A DNA stretch of 64,000 bases, from the NCBI GenBank assembly GCA_958510875.1, contig OY294068.1:14609282-14673281 (forward strand), in the 5' to 3' direction. Positions 21,901 to 33,179 of this stretch are shown here, in pieces. The translations under genes were made by a program, and so were the position numbers. The notes beneath the pieces were generated by a model. It was not told the origin of the DNA. It ran no database searches and saw only the letters and a program-made list of their open reading frames with translations. Every line of letters starts with the position of its first letter. Within the stretch, counting starts at the first letter, position 1. This stretch comes from Endomychus coccineus (taxonomy: Eukaryota > Arthropoda > Insecta > Coleoptera > Endomychidae).

Positions 21901-24900
21901 TATATCTTCTAGTGAAACTGTACTTTGTTTCGGAACCCCTATTTCTGAATATTTATTAAAAATCCGTATAATATGATAAATTATCACAAAGTGACGGCTT
22001 CCACAGATGCAATATTTAATTCTACTAAAATCTGACCCTGAATATCATTTTTGCATTATACGTATTAGTGAACTTTTCGTTTTTGATCGTCTAGATCGAT
22101 CAGTAACATTACAAGTTATAAGCTGTTTCTCTCTCCGTGCTCATCAGCGGAACGAGAAAGATATAAATAACCAGAATACTAGAGAACTATAATATCTAAT
22201 AGAGATACCTTACTAGTAATTTAAAATGACATCTTGGAAAGTATTACAGGAGAGTTCTCAAGATACATGAAAAATGAAGCAAAAAATTATGGGTCATTCT
22301 GTGAAGGTCAACGGCGTTTAACCCGTTCGACTTCGAGATATTCGTGTTAGAATTGGACGTAAACGTTAAGTGTGCTAAATTTGAAATAATCGATCCAGTA
22401 GCAGAAACATTATAAAAAAAGTTTATCAACTTCGAAGCCGTTGTTTCCGGAAAAATGTTACAAGAACATGTAACATTAATTTTCCAACTAGAATTACCCG
22501 AATTTTTTTCTTGTACTTTCTAGATATTGTATATTATAGATACGGAATTAAATCATTGAATAAATGTATATTCGAAATCATCAACTTACCTAATTTCAAA
22601 TTAGTCAAACTGACAACAAATATACATATTGAAGAAAGGACAATTGAAATATTCAATATGTAGGCTGTGAACATAGTGTAGGTGACATAAAAACCACACA
22701 AATAGTCGAAAAACACAAAATTCCCCTCTTCGGGATCCGTATTCGATAATTCAGGGTTTTCCATGATATACCTTGTAATTGCCAAAATGTTGTCCCCTGC
22801 ATTCTGGTAGGAACCCAAAGGAATATTCTCAAATTTGTCGTATTTGGTGTGATAACGGTATTGCTCTCTCAAGAAAATACTATCCAGACCTGAAATTTGA
22901 TATAGAAAGCATCTTTATTCTCATATTCTTTTATTTGCATTGAGTATTTCCGAAACTGTCTTCCCATAAGCCCACATGATTTTAGAGAGTACTGCTATGA
23001 AAGAGAAATTTTCACGTCATTTTTAGAGCGGATTTATTCAATGATAGAAGTATAAGCGTACAATGATATGCAAACTTCGAATTTCGATTCAATTAATAGG
23101 CAATGACGTAATTAGATTTTTTGGAGTTGAAGAAATTATGTAATAGACCCAAATTTTCTGACCCTAGACTAAAGGAATTTTCGGGTTATTTGAGAATTTC
23201 AATAGAAACGTTTCGAGAGACAGACTCCGATAATCTGACGTCACTACCATTTTAGATAATACCTCTAACTGTTTTAGATTCGAAATTGATATTTTGAAAA
23301 TGTACAGAATTTCGATGTTTATAACTCCGTAACTATAGGAAATACAAAAAAAATGAAAGTCACAGTCTCGATTTCTTTTTTAGAGACAAATTCAACGACT
23401 GAAACAAAAATTTGCTATCGTATGATGTTTTCGAGTCATAAATAAAAGTTCGATTTGCCGTTTTATAAACACATGTGAATATAGTGGTTGTTTGTGAAGT
23501 TATAGTGGAGTCAATCTAAGGGAAAATAGGACCAGGTTCGTAAAGATTTGATAAAGGTTAGCGACCTGGGAAAAATTGTGTCTTATGATAAAAATAATAA
23601 GATCCTGGAATTACTATTGCTAATATTGGGTGGAACCATGTCTAATCTGCTCTTTTCTAGGCCAATTTCGGAGTTTTATATTTTTTGGTCCCTTTAGACT
23701 TCCGTCTAAGGTTTGAAATTGGTACCCTTTTTTGTTATTATTTGAGGAACCTTCAGTCCAAATTTCGTGATATACCGGTGCCCCCCCTCCTGGAATATAA
23801 AAAAATTCATATTAGTCTATTTTGGCCAAATTACAACCAAATTAGATGAAATTTGATGAAAACATAGGTCGTAGCGGTCACAATGAGTGGTCCAAATATG
23901 GACTGAAAATATTGAACAGTTTTGCTTAAAATCCGAATTTAGCCAATTTGGCTCAAATTTCAAAATGGTACATAAAATAACCTTCAATTTGAGCCGATTT
24001 ATTTGACAAAAGGGGGAGCCATTTTAAAATTAGGGCATAATTAGCCAAATTCGAATTTTAAGCAAAACTATTCGATATTTTCAGCCCATGTTTGAACCAC
24101 TCATTGTGATTGCCACGACCTATTTTTCTATCAAATTTCATCCAATTTGATTGCAATGTGGCCAAAATAGCTTAATTTGAATTTTTGCACCAAAAAACGT
24201 ATTTATATATAATTCAATGAGGGGGGTTAACGAATGTCACGAAATTTGAACTGAAGGTTCCTCAAATACAAACAATAAAAGGGTACCAATTTCAAACCTT
24301 AGCCAGTTGTCGTCACTACCATTTTAGATACACACAAATTGGTATTTTAAAACTGGTCTCTATTTGTATGTACAGGATGAGCAAATTTCGATGTTTGCTA
24401 CTCGGTAACCATAGGAAATACAAAAAAATGGAAGTCACATTCTGAATCTCTGTTTTTGAGACCAATTCATTGGCGGAAACAAAAATTTGCTATCGTATTT
24501 TGTTTTCGAGTTATTAATAAAAGTTCGATTTCTTGTTTTTCAGATACATGTGAATATCGTGGAGGAAATAACTTTCACATGTCTTATTATGAACATTCAA
24601 CGGGTTCTTTTCTGGTTGGAGGCGGGCATGAAATAATATCTCATAATTATTTACCATAAATACCCCCAAAATCTCTAAAAATCCTATAATCCGAATCAGA
24701 TGGAAATAGGTTCGTTTGGAAGTTTTCCTCATACAAGGTCTGAGCTGAAGGATGTGGCGCTTGGTTATAAGCTGCTGCAATCCATGGCCTGGAAGGACCA
24801 GCTTGGAACATATAGTATTTTCCTCCGGTTCCAATCGAATCTAAATTGAGAAAAACCTTTATTTCGGTAGCCCATTTGTGTTGACTTATGAAACCGTGTG

Positions 24901-27641
24901 AAGCTTGCAAAGCTGTCTCTTCTGCCCCATTGAAAAGAAATATTATATTGTGCAATGGACGTGTTGGAGATCTGGATAACTTTGTCATAATTTCCAATAA
25001 GGTCGCGCAGATTAAGCCATCATCGCCAGCTCCTAACAAATAAATGGTAATACTTAGATATACACACATATCGCCAAAATTTTACCTGGGCTTGTTGGAA
25101 CACTATCAAAGTGTGCATTTAATAACAAACTATTATTTGTTCCACTTCTGGAATGAAGTTTAACCACAACGTTCTGAATATTTCGATAGACGTTTATCCT
25201 TCCTCCTGCTGGGTTGTCGAGATCAAACGCTCCACTCACTACCTGTATATCGAGCTCTATCGATTGATTACTATGGGCTTGACTTATGATTTTGTTAGCT
25301 TCTTGTTTTAAATAATTGACAGTCAGTACTTCGTTTTCGGAACTTCCAACTACTCTCGGTCCGAAATCAGTGATCGCTTTCAAATATTGTTGTGCTCTTT
25401 CAGCATTGAAAGCATTTGGATAGGTCACCTGGAAATCAAATCAATTATGATTGCTATGTTCTCCTATAGAGTTTTTAGAAATTGGCAAATATATGCTTGA
25501 AACCAAACAGAATTCACCCATGATAAGTGCCGTTTAGATTTTGCAGAACTTGATTTTGTTCTTGAACTTCGTAAGGCGTAAAATTTTATGAAGGTTCAGA
25601 AAAAAGTGGCCAATTACGAACTACTTAATTACATTTTTTAACCTACATTCGTAAATATTGAAATCCATGGATTGAATCGATTCCAACGAAGGCTTCAATT
25701 AAATGACGTCTGCTAAATAGGAATCCATTAAATTTGAATAAATATAGTTAGAGCTATATATAAATTCTCGGGAAATAGGTCACACTAACACATATGCTTT
25801 TTATTTTTCTCTTTACGTACGTTTCGGTCTCACGACCACCATCGAAAGACTTATTATGTCTAAAACGGGATTTCTTAAAACTAATTGTTTCCGCACAAAG
25901 TGTCCTTATCGCACCAATTTCAATTAAAAAGGCCCACGTTGCCGAAACGAGCATGATGCCGATGGAAAAATAAAAACTTCGTGGTTTACTGGAGAAGTTT
26001 GGTCTCAACGTTATCTTCAGTTCAATTCCGTTGCACCAATAAGTTATAAAAAAGTGTTATAAACAGCCTACCTGATCACGTGGTTAAATTGTCCCACCCA
26101 GAGGACTGTCCCAAAAATTTCCAAAATTGTTCGTAATACATTGGAAATGAATGGCTACCCAAAACTTTTTTCAATCCCATCATTAAAGAAAGAATAAACA
26201 AAATCTATAATGGAACGTCATATATAAATAACAAACGGTAATACGGATAATTTTATAACATTACCATATATTCAAGAGACCTCAGAGAAAATTATGAAAT
26301 ATTCAAAAAAGTATGATATAAATGTTGCGCATAAACCTACTAACTGTGTTGGGAAGTATATCTCAAATTTAAAACCTTTAATACCGGAAGATAAACAAAC
26401 CCACACAGTATAGAAATTGAATTGTTTAGATTGCGATGAAACTTATACTGGAATCTTCAAGCAATATTTACAGAAAAGAATGTATGGCCATAAGTATAGC
26501 ATAAGAAACAAAAACTCAGAAAATTCCACCGTTCTTGCTAACCACTGCTTTGATTATAACCATCAATTCGATTACGAAAATGTTAATATTTTAACTGAAT
26601 AAACTAATTATCAAAAAAGATCCATTCTGGAGATGATTGACATGAAACGTGACTCCAAATCTGTAAATCATAGGACAGATATTCAGACATTAAGTCAGAT
26701 TTATACTAATTTAAAATTAATAAAACCTCTGGGGAATTACTTACATCTTTATAATGTAATAATAAGTATATTTAGGTAGAATTGCTCAAATAGTAATATT
26801 TCTAATAAGGTCTGATAATATTTTTCTATTACCTCATAAGTCTTTGACATCTGGTTCGAAAGTAGATACTTGATCGTAATATTTTTTTGTTTCAGTCGCT
26901 TATAGACTTTATTGACATGTTTATGTATATCATAAGAATATTGCTAAACAGTGTTACAATTTCGATTATTCGTGTTTCTGTTCGATTCCGTGGAGTGGGC
27001 AACATTAATTAAAATTGATGCGATATGGACGCTTTGTGCTGATACAATTAGTTTTAAGAAATCCTGTGTTAGGTATAAGTCTTCTGATGATGATCGTGAG
27101 ACCAAAACGTACGTAAAAACAAAAATAGTAAGCATATGTGTTAGTGTGACCTATTTCCCGATAATTTATATATATTTCATACCTGGGTCAAGAATCTTCA
27201 ATAAAATATAGTCAGAGCTAGATTACAGAAGGTGCAGGCTATGGAAAATTTGGTATCCTTTGAAGGGCTTTAATAATCATACTAGCCTTGACCAAAAGTG
27301 CAAAGTACTTACCTGGAGTTCTAAGTATGGTGGACCTGAAAAGTCCCACATTCCTTGTCGTTTTCAATAATATCATGATGTTTTATTTATGAATGATCAG
27401 CAATACTTACCTCATCTTTCAATAGCATAGGTGTTGGTAATTGTTTATTTATTAGTGCCACTAATCCCCATATGGATATGAGTAGGAAAATCATCAATAA
27501 ACCATAGTAGAAAGGAACGTATTTGCTTGAGAGTTCGTCTTTTGTGTTAATATCCGTAACATCGTGTAAGTTGTTTCTTCTGTTTTTTGTGAATGCTAGC
27601 TTGAATTTCTGTAAGAATGCATTGTATTTATTTTTGATCAA
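15714..27641 (-). CDS. ERMP1-like M28 metallopeptidase, copy B (11 exons, start unclear)
   Basis: Tandem paralogue of copy A. Exons on the minus strand: about 27641-27411, 25428-25086, 25032-24655, 22889-22590, 21708-21491, 19268-19091, 18647-18463, 17056-16904, 16846-16641, 16348-16233, 16057-15714. Exons 2-11 match copy A in length and phase, with no stop or frameshift seen. The luminal peptidase domain keeps HFDSVP, the DDG pair, GAEE and YHTK; the fourth ligand position is aspartate (NLDS), where copy A has glutamate. The N-terminal membrane anchor, the multi-pass region and the C-terminal ending ATYETWSL are conserved. Exon 1 is open from a TTG directly preceded by a TGA, with no in-frame ATG before the anchor segment. 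Either a short upstream coding exon joins at the acceptor-like TTCTTACAG, or the start has been lost. Introns 2, 8 and 10 are short; introns 1, 3, 5 and 7 hold mobile DNA. A minus-strand AATAAA occurs at 15479-15484. Confidence 0.88.
17165..17740 (+). pseudogene. R1/LOA/I-group LINE, RNase H and 3' tail
   Basis: The frame shows an RNase H domain (VFQAEVYEIFTCA, CTDSRLALGSL), interrupted by a run of G, then the C-terminal block GFLTGHCRLNKHLHTMGIAD and DPICRKY. The 3' end has a TGA repeat tail (TTGATGATGATGATGA, about 17722-17737), as these LINEs often have. Related tails are at 32430, 48200 and 57655. Inserted in intron 7 of ERMP1 copy B. Confidence 0.7.
18902..18964. repeat. (CT)n microsatellite
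   Basis: About 60 bp of nearly pure CT repeats in intron 6 of ERMP1 copy B. The open frame across it is only a by-product of the repeat. Confidence 0.95.
19752..20294. mobile_element. Candidate MITE with 16-bp inverted ends
   Basis: GACCGGGGCTAGTTGG at 19752-19767 is matched by the inverted CCAACCAGCCCCGGTC at 20279-20294 (one mismatch). Internal GTACCAGCCTG and CAGGCTGGTACC echo the ends. No coding sequence and no clear target duplication. It lies in intron 5 of ERMP1 copy B. Confidence 0.5.
23235..23485 (+). repeat. Direct repeat left of palindrome 3
   Basis: About 250 bp, including CGTCACTACCATTTTAGATA and ACAAAAATTTGCTATCGTAT, recur in the same orientation at 24311-24562. Both copies are in intron 3 of ERMP1 copy B and bracket the fold-back element between them. 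Confidence 0.75.
23500..24310. repeat. Palindrome (fold-back element) 3, in copy B intron 3
   Basis: From 23715, GGTTTGAAATTGGTACCC faces an inverted GGGTACCAATTTCAAACC near 24276-24300, and the intervening arms pair imperfectly around a centre near 24.0 kb. The leading 23500-23715 has no inverted partner but is repeated at 28490-28720. Stretches such as TATTGAACAGTTTTGCTTAA recall motifs in palindrome 1. Confidence 0.75.
24311..24562 (+). repeat. Direct repeat right of palindrome 3
   Basis: Second copy of the 250-bp repeat at 23235-23485. It ends about 90 bp from the end of ERMP1 copy B exon 3. Confidence 0.75.
25811..25850 (-). ncRNA. Degenerate hammerhead-like motif
   Basis: Same layout as 5550-5590, with an intact GGTCGTGAGACC hairpin, GAAAC and ACGTACGT, but the CTGATGA core has become TCGATGG, so it should be inactive. 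Confidence 0.4.
27079..27118 (+). ncRNA. Degenerate hammerhead-like motif
   Basis: Keeps CTTCTGATGA and the GTGA loop, but stem II has a mismatch (GATC/GACC) and GAAAC has become AAAAC. Probably a decayed relative of the motif at 5550-5590. Confidence 0.4.
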
Positions 27642-28292
27642 TCATTTTACTATCAGCCGGTTTTTTGAACCACTTTGAGTTGTTTTGGAGAAAAGTGGAT
27701 TTCATTCGACAGAAATTTTAGAATGGCTATAACTAGGAAAGTACGAATTTTTTGAAAAAAATTATGAGAATAAAAAGTGTTCGTTTGAATTAAAATACCC
27801 AATTATACCTTTCTAGTTTTAAACCAATTGTTAATTAATGTATTGTTTATAACAAATAGAAGAGTACAGCGACTTCTAAACTTTTTTACTAATGTTTGTT
27901 CAACCACTTAGGATGGATTGGCTGAATTTTTGGGTCGATTCCAATTCAAATTTCGCAATTGAAATGCTTAGATTCCTGTAATACATGCTTCTTCCGAAGA
28001 CCCTTTCCGGCTCACGTTTTCATACTTGCTACGTATATTGTACCAATTATTTTGATATATGTTCAAATCGATTAATTTATGTCTAGTTAGCATTCTGCAT
28101 AAGTAAGCTCACGTCACAAGATATGTAAATCGTCGATTTAATTGACCAAATTATATGTAATTATAATTAATTATGATGAATGTAATATACTATTCTTAAT
28201 AGACTATAACAGAGTTCACACTGGAAATACATTGTAACACTAAAAATAGAATATAATCACCCTTATCCACTGTTATGTACTGTTAACATCTT

Positions 28293-28480
28293 AGGACCTT
28301 TCAGCTACCAAGTAGCCATCATCAGAGTAAACTAAATTAGAAATCAAAATGTCTGTTTAAATACTATTTGGGTTAACTTCAGCTGGAGAATTTAATAGAA
28401 TGTTTTTCGTTTGAACATTTCCATCCCTCCTAAACTACCTACATTTGTCTACACTGTGTATTAAAACTAATAAGCTGTCT
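28293..28480. repeat. Dispersed repeat, copy 2
   Basis: 28293-28385 matches 5280-5395, and 28400-28480 (ACATTTCCATCCCTCCTAAA) resembles 6685-6780. No protein is recognisable. Confidence 0.45.
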
Positions 28481-28812
28481 TGAGGAATGGTTTGTAGTGG
28501 AGTCAATCTACGGAAAAATAGGACAAGGTTCGTAAAAATTTGATAGAGGTTAGCGACCTGGGAAAAATGGTGTCTTATGATGAAAATAATGGGGTCCTGA
28601 AACTTCTATTACCAATATTGGGTGGAACCATGTCTAGCCTTCAAATAACTGTTTTTTTTGCCCTTTTTTTAAGATCAGTTTTGGAGTTTAATTTTTTTTG
28701 GACCCTTCACACTTTTGGCTAAGATTTGAAATTGGTACCCTTTTATTGTTGGTATTTGAGGAACCTTCAGTCCAAATTTCGTGACATTCCGTTAACGAAT
28801 GGAATATATATA

Positions 28813-31141
28813 CAGGGTGTCCTCGAACTGCGTGGCTAAAATAAAACCGAAGATTCTTTGATTCGAAAAAAATTTGATGAGCCTTTTTACTTTTGCCTCA
28901 AGTGTCTTGTTTGGCCGATAAAGGGCTTCAAAGTTGCAAACATAATTTTGTTTTTTCGGTGTATAACTTGAGAACGTGATGGAGGACTTTTACAATATTT
29001 GACAGGTGAGTTACTGTCAATAATAGCCGTTTTTGAGAGTGGAGCATAGAGCCTTAGAGACCATAGAAATGGCTCAAACTTGAGGATGTAACGGGAAAAG
29101 TGTCTGGAACTTTTTTGTGGTCGATGTAATTCACTCTATATTTTTTATGTAGAAAGCTCATCTAATTTGAAAACTTTTCTTACTCTTAGAAAATTTTGAT
29201 AAAATCAACGGATCAGCTTGAAAAAAATAATTTTCGAGTCTCTGCAATTTTGGCTTACTAATTTTACTTGATTAAAATACCTTAGTTGCCTTTGCTTTTC
29301 AAATGTCATTTTAGCATTTGGAGAATTTATTCTCAAAACTGTCAGTTTTTACTTTGCTTTCCGTAAAAATTTTATAAAATTATGACTCAAAATTTCACTA
29401 ACATTGAAATGTTTAATATCTCGGTAAAACACGAATAATAAAAACAATAGAAATGGGGAAACGATGTGATTATTTAGGAAAAACAAATGCTAAATTAAAA
29501 GAAACAACAAAACTTTTTGGGAAATCGCTAAGGTATCAATTGTTCGAAATGTTGCCCATTTTCCTGGATACACAAATTAATTCATTTCAAGAAATTGGAT
29601 TGAACTCTGGCTAGTACTTCAGGATCATTCTTCAATAAATCCGCTTCATATTAATTCGTTGCAACAATTCCTCTCGTGTGTTTACTGGAGCTGCATAAAC
29701 TTTCGACTTCAAAGCGCCCCATAGAAAGAAGTCGCAGGGCGTCAAATCAGGGGAGCGGGCCGGCCAGTTCACTGGTGCATCGTGTCCTCTACCTATCCAG
29801 CGATCTGGATATTCCGCATTCAAATGTCGCCTCACAGCTAATGTGAAATAAGGAGGTGCACCATCATGGATAAACCAGGCCACGACGAATGTGTAACGGC
29901 AAGTCTTCCAACAGTTCAAGTAGCCTTTGTTCCAAAAAGTTCAAGTAGTTCTCCCCGTTCAATCGATCGGGTATAACGGTAGGGCCAATAATAAAGTTAT
30001 TCACAATTCCAACCCAAACATTGATTTTAGTTTGATTCTGAAAATATGTAACTTCCGTTTCATGAGGATTTTCATCAGCATAGAAATGTTCATTATGGAG
30101 GTTAAAAAGACCACACCTCGTGAAAGTATCTTCGTCCGTGAACAGAATTCTTCTACAAAAATTGGGGTTTGCGTTTTGTCTTTGGACAATAAGCCGACAG
30201 AAATCTAGCCGATGACCTGGATCCATGGGCAATAAGTCTTGAACTGTTTTAATATGATAGGGATACAACAGTTCTTCTTTCAGTACATTATGAACTAATG
30301 ATTTTGAGGCTCCACTACGAAGTCCCAAACGTAGTGTGCTTATCCCAGGTTCAGTTTCAACCGCTTCCAGTATCGCTTCTTCGAGCTCTAACGTCCTTCT
30401 TGTCCGTCTGCGTCCAGTTTCTCTGCGATTTGCTTCAAATTTGCCAGTTTCGCGAAGGTTTGCCGATTTGGAATTCTGCGATGCGGATATCTTTCCCTTC
30501 TCCGGCCATTGCAACGACAAAGTCCATAAATCAATAACATATCAACTATTTCAGTGTTAGTGAAATTTTGAGCCATAATTTTATAAAATTTTTACGGAAA
30601 GCAAAGTAAAAACTGACAGTTTTGAGAATAAATTCTTCAAATGCAAAATGACATTAGAAAAGCAAAGGCAACTAAGGTATTTTAATCAAGTAAAATTAGT
30701 AAGCCAAAATTGCAGAGACTCGAAAATTAATTTTTCAAGCTAATCCGTTGATTTTATCAAAATTTTCTAAGAGTAAAAAAAGTTTTCAAATTAGATAAGC
30801 TATATACGTAAAAAATATCGAGTGAATTACATTGACCACAAAAAAGTTCTGGACACTTTTCCCGTTACATCCTCAAGTTTGAGCCATTTCTATGGTCTCT
30901 AAGGCTCTGTGCTCCACTCTCAAAAATGGCCATTATTGACAGTAACTCACTTGCTAAATATTGTAAAAGTTCTTCATCAAGTTCTCAAGTTATACCGAAA
31001 AAACAAAATTATTTTTGCAATTTTGAAGTCCTCTACCGGGTAAACAAGATACTTGAGGCAAAAGTAAAAAGGCTCATCAACTTTTTTTCGAATCAAAGAA
31101 TCTTCGGTTTTATTTTGGCCACGCAGTTCGAGGACACCCTG
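28813..31141 (-). mobile_element. Tc1/mariner-superfamily transposon with long inverted ends
   Basis: Flanked by TA on both sides. Ends CAGGGTGTCCTCGAACTGCG (left) and the inverted copy at 31122-31141. The inverted repeats continue for about 600 bp (to about 29425 and from about 30540), even into the first codons of the transposase. The transposase is on the minus strand. Left-end pieces of the same family occur at 37804-38370 and 63428-63901. Confidence 0.88.
29632..30576 (-). pseudogene. DDE transposase, two frameshifts
   Basis: Starts at ATG 30576 (MAQNFTNTEIVDMLLIYG) with an insect-type helix-turn-helix head resembling DUF4817 (NGRRRERY, RRIPNRQTFAKL). The frame then shifts near 30470 to NLRETGKF, followed by a second helix-turn-helix (LGLRSGASKSLVHNVL) and the DDE_3 core: ILFTDEDTFTRCG and NVWVGIVNNFIIGPTV. 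A second shift near 29880 leads to FIHDGAPPYFTLAVRRHLN and RSPDLTPCDFFLWG. Counting along that last frame, 43 residues separate the HDG aspartate from the aspartate of TPCD, longer than the 34 of classical mariner. The two frameshifts make it defective unless they are sequencing errors. Confidence 0.8.
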
Positions 31142-32429
31142 TATATATAAATACGTTTTTTGAAGCAAAAATTTAAATTGGGCTATTTTGGCCAACTTGC
31201 GTACTGAAATTCTCTGAAAAAGAGGTGATAGCGATCACAATAAGCTTTCTAAATATGGGCCGAAAATATTGTACAGTTTTGCTTATAATCCTAATTTGGC
31301 GGACTTGGCTCAAATTTTAAAATGGCTCCCCCTTTTGTCAAAAAAATCGGAGCGTACTCTTCTTAGGCTCAATTTGAAGGTTATTTTATGTACTTTGATG
31401 TGGTGTATGTCCGTATCAATTTTTTTTACGATCCATAAATTTTATGCCATTTACGGTATATATAATATATCATAAACCATTTATGTGATCCACATCCACG
31501 TTACATTTTTTGTACTATGAAATACGTTATTATTTTAATGTTACTATATGCATATATTATAGGTAATATACAAACATCATATACAAGATTTTATTTGTGA
31601 AAAATATTTTTAAAAAAATTACTCACTAAAAATAAATAATTACATATTATATGCTCAAGAAGTCAAGAATATAGAATTGTTTTTTAAAATTTAAAATTAA
31701 GGGAACTGTTTGTTAGATTTATTCCTGCTATTTGCTAGTTGTATTTTTTTCCTTTTGTATGTTTCCTTCTGTTATCATTGTAGTAAATATACACTCATTT
31801 TTTTCTCAACAAGGGCTTGTATTTGTTTGTGAGATAATGCAAATATTTGGCTAAGTGTTTGGCGGCAGATTCTAAGGTGTTCCTATCCTTACTTGGAACT
31901 GTATACTGTATAGAAGACATAGTTGCTTGTCGAAGGCTACTTTCGGGCTGCTCGTATTAACCATGGCAAATTCCCTGAGGATCATCTAACACTGAGCCAT
32001 CATGCCTCTCGGGAGTTATGGAAAATTGGTGTGCCACAGAATCCACCTGTTCAAAAATGTCGAGATGCTTGACTCTGCCCAAGTCACGGTCGTATACGAC
32101 CGTGGCCTAAGCTAACTGTCCACGTACAATTTGTAATCTGTACCGCACAGTTCCAAACGAGAAGGCGTGTGTCCTGTGTCCTGGTTAAGGAAACGCCTTT
32201 CCATTTTTTACTCTCAGATATTTATTGTATATGGCATCGGCCAAGAGGATTGGGACATGCACACATATCGGAAACTTTCTGTCTCTGGTCGGATTTCACT
32301 TGTCAACTCCGGGCTGTCACTCTTAAACACTGGCAAGTTCTCCGGGACAACTCCGTGAAGGGCAGGGTCACACATTGTTTCATCCCTGTCATCGGGGAAT
32401 TGCTTCCAACATCATCATTTGAGCGGAGG

Positions 32430-32860
32430 TAGTTTAGCTCTTAGTTGGACCCATTGTGCACCCCGTGGTCAGAAGCTTTTTCTATTCCTGCAGGTTTGTG
32501 GCCCGCCCGAAACCCAGAATATTGCCAACGCTGGCTTCCGTAAGTTCTTCTGGGAGCGGTTTTGATTCTCCGAAGTGAAGGTGCCTGAGGAATGTTAATG
32601 TAGGGCATTCGAATAGGGTGTGAGAGGCAGTTTCTTCCGCCTCTCTGCTTTGCCTACATATAGGATCATTCGTGATGCCCATAGTCATCTCTCTGATGTC
32701 TCATCTGTTCAGAGAAAGGAGCTTCTTTGAGAGTCTAGGCACAGGCTCTCTGATGAAGAGCTTGGCCTGCCTCATGCGCAGACCATCCATGCAATTTGAC
32801 AAAGCGACCATTGGCTCCGACCCGCTATCGAAAATCCACTCACACTGATAGATACTTTAA
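32430..32860 (-). pseudogene. R1/LOA/I-group LINE, C-terminal tail
   Basis: The minus-strand frame reads TMGITNDPICRQSREAEETA, then SHTLFECPTL and ILGFGRAT, matching the tail of the LINE at 17165-17740. Upstream sequence to about 32860 continues the same family with stops. The neighbouring stretch 31410-32430 shows no gene that I can support. Confidence 0.6.
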
Positions 32861-33179
32861 TGGTCTTTCTCACCACCACCCTGTCCAAAAGTAATCTGTC
32901 ATGAGCTCCTTGGTTCACAGAGCTGTCAACTTATCTCAACCCCAATCCTTAAAATCAGAATTAAAACATTTTTCATTCTGTCTTATTGTCAAATAATATT
33001 TCCCATTACAACATTCAAAAACACACACAAAGCCTCTCGCCTGCTTTATCCATATAAGCCTATCTTCCATATATTGAAAATATAACAGATCAAATTTCCA
33101 AAATATTTAAAAACATAATATTTCCACTCGGTTTTCCACACTTCCAAAACCATCTCAGTTTCACAAACCTATCGAAGAT

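Larger units (their letters stand above)
25758..27215 (+). mobile_element. Penelope-like element fragment with GIY-YIG endonuclease
   Basis: Inverted ends (AATTCTCGGGAAATAGGTCA at 25766 and its inverted counterpart at about 27150) flank plus-strand remains of a Penelope-like protein. The linker HKPTNCVGKYISNLKPLIP (about 26330) precedes LDCDETYTG and YLQKRMYGHK of the GIY-YIG endonuclease, then HCFDYNHQFDYENVNIL and, past a stop at 26602, SILEMIDMKRDSKSVN. The reverse transcriptase is absent and stops interrupt the frame. Hammerhead-like blocks lie at both ends (25811-25850 minus, 27079-27118 plus). It occupies most of intron 1 of ERMP1 copy B. Confidence 0.75.
28490..31400. repeat. Fold-back relative of palindrome 3, split by a transposon
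   Basis: 28490-28810 parallels 23500-23790, and 31160-31370 parallels 23800-24000 in the same direction. The two halves are separated exactly by the 2.3-kb transposon at 28813-31141. The inverted right arm seen in palindrome 3 is not present here. Confidence 0.65.

Noticed and set aside
29927..30560. Several plus-strand open frames
   Set aside because: They are antisense shadows of the DDE transposase on the minus strand.
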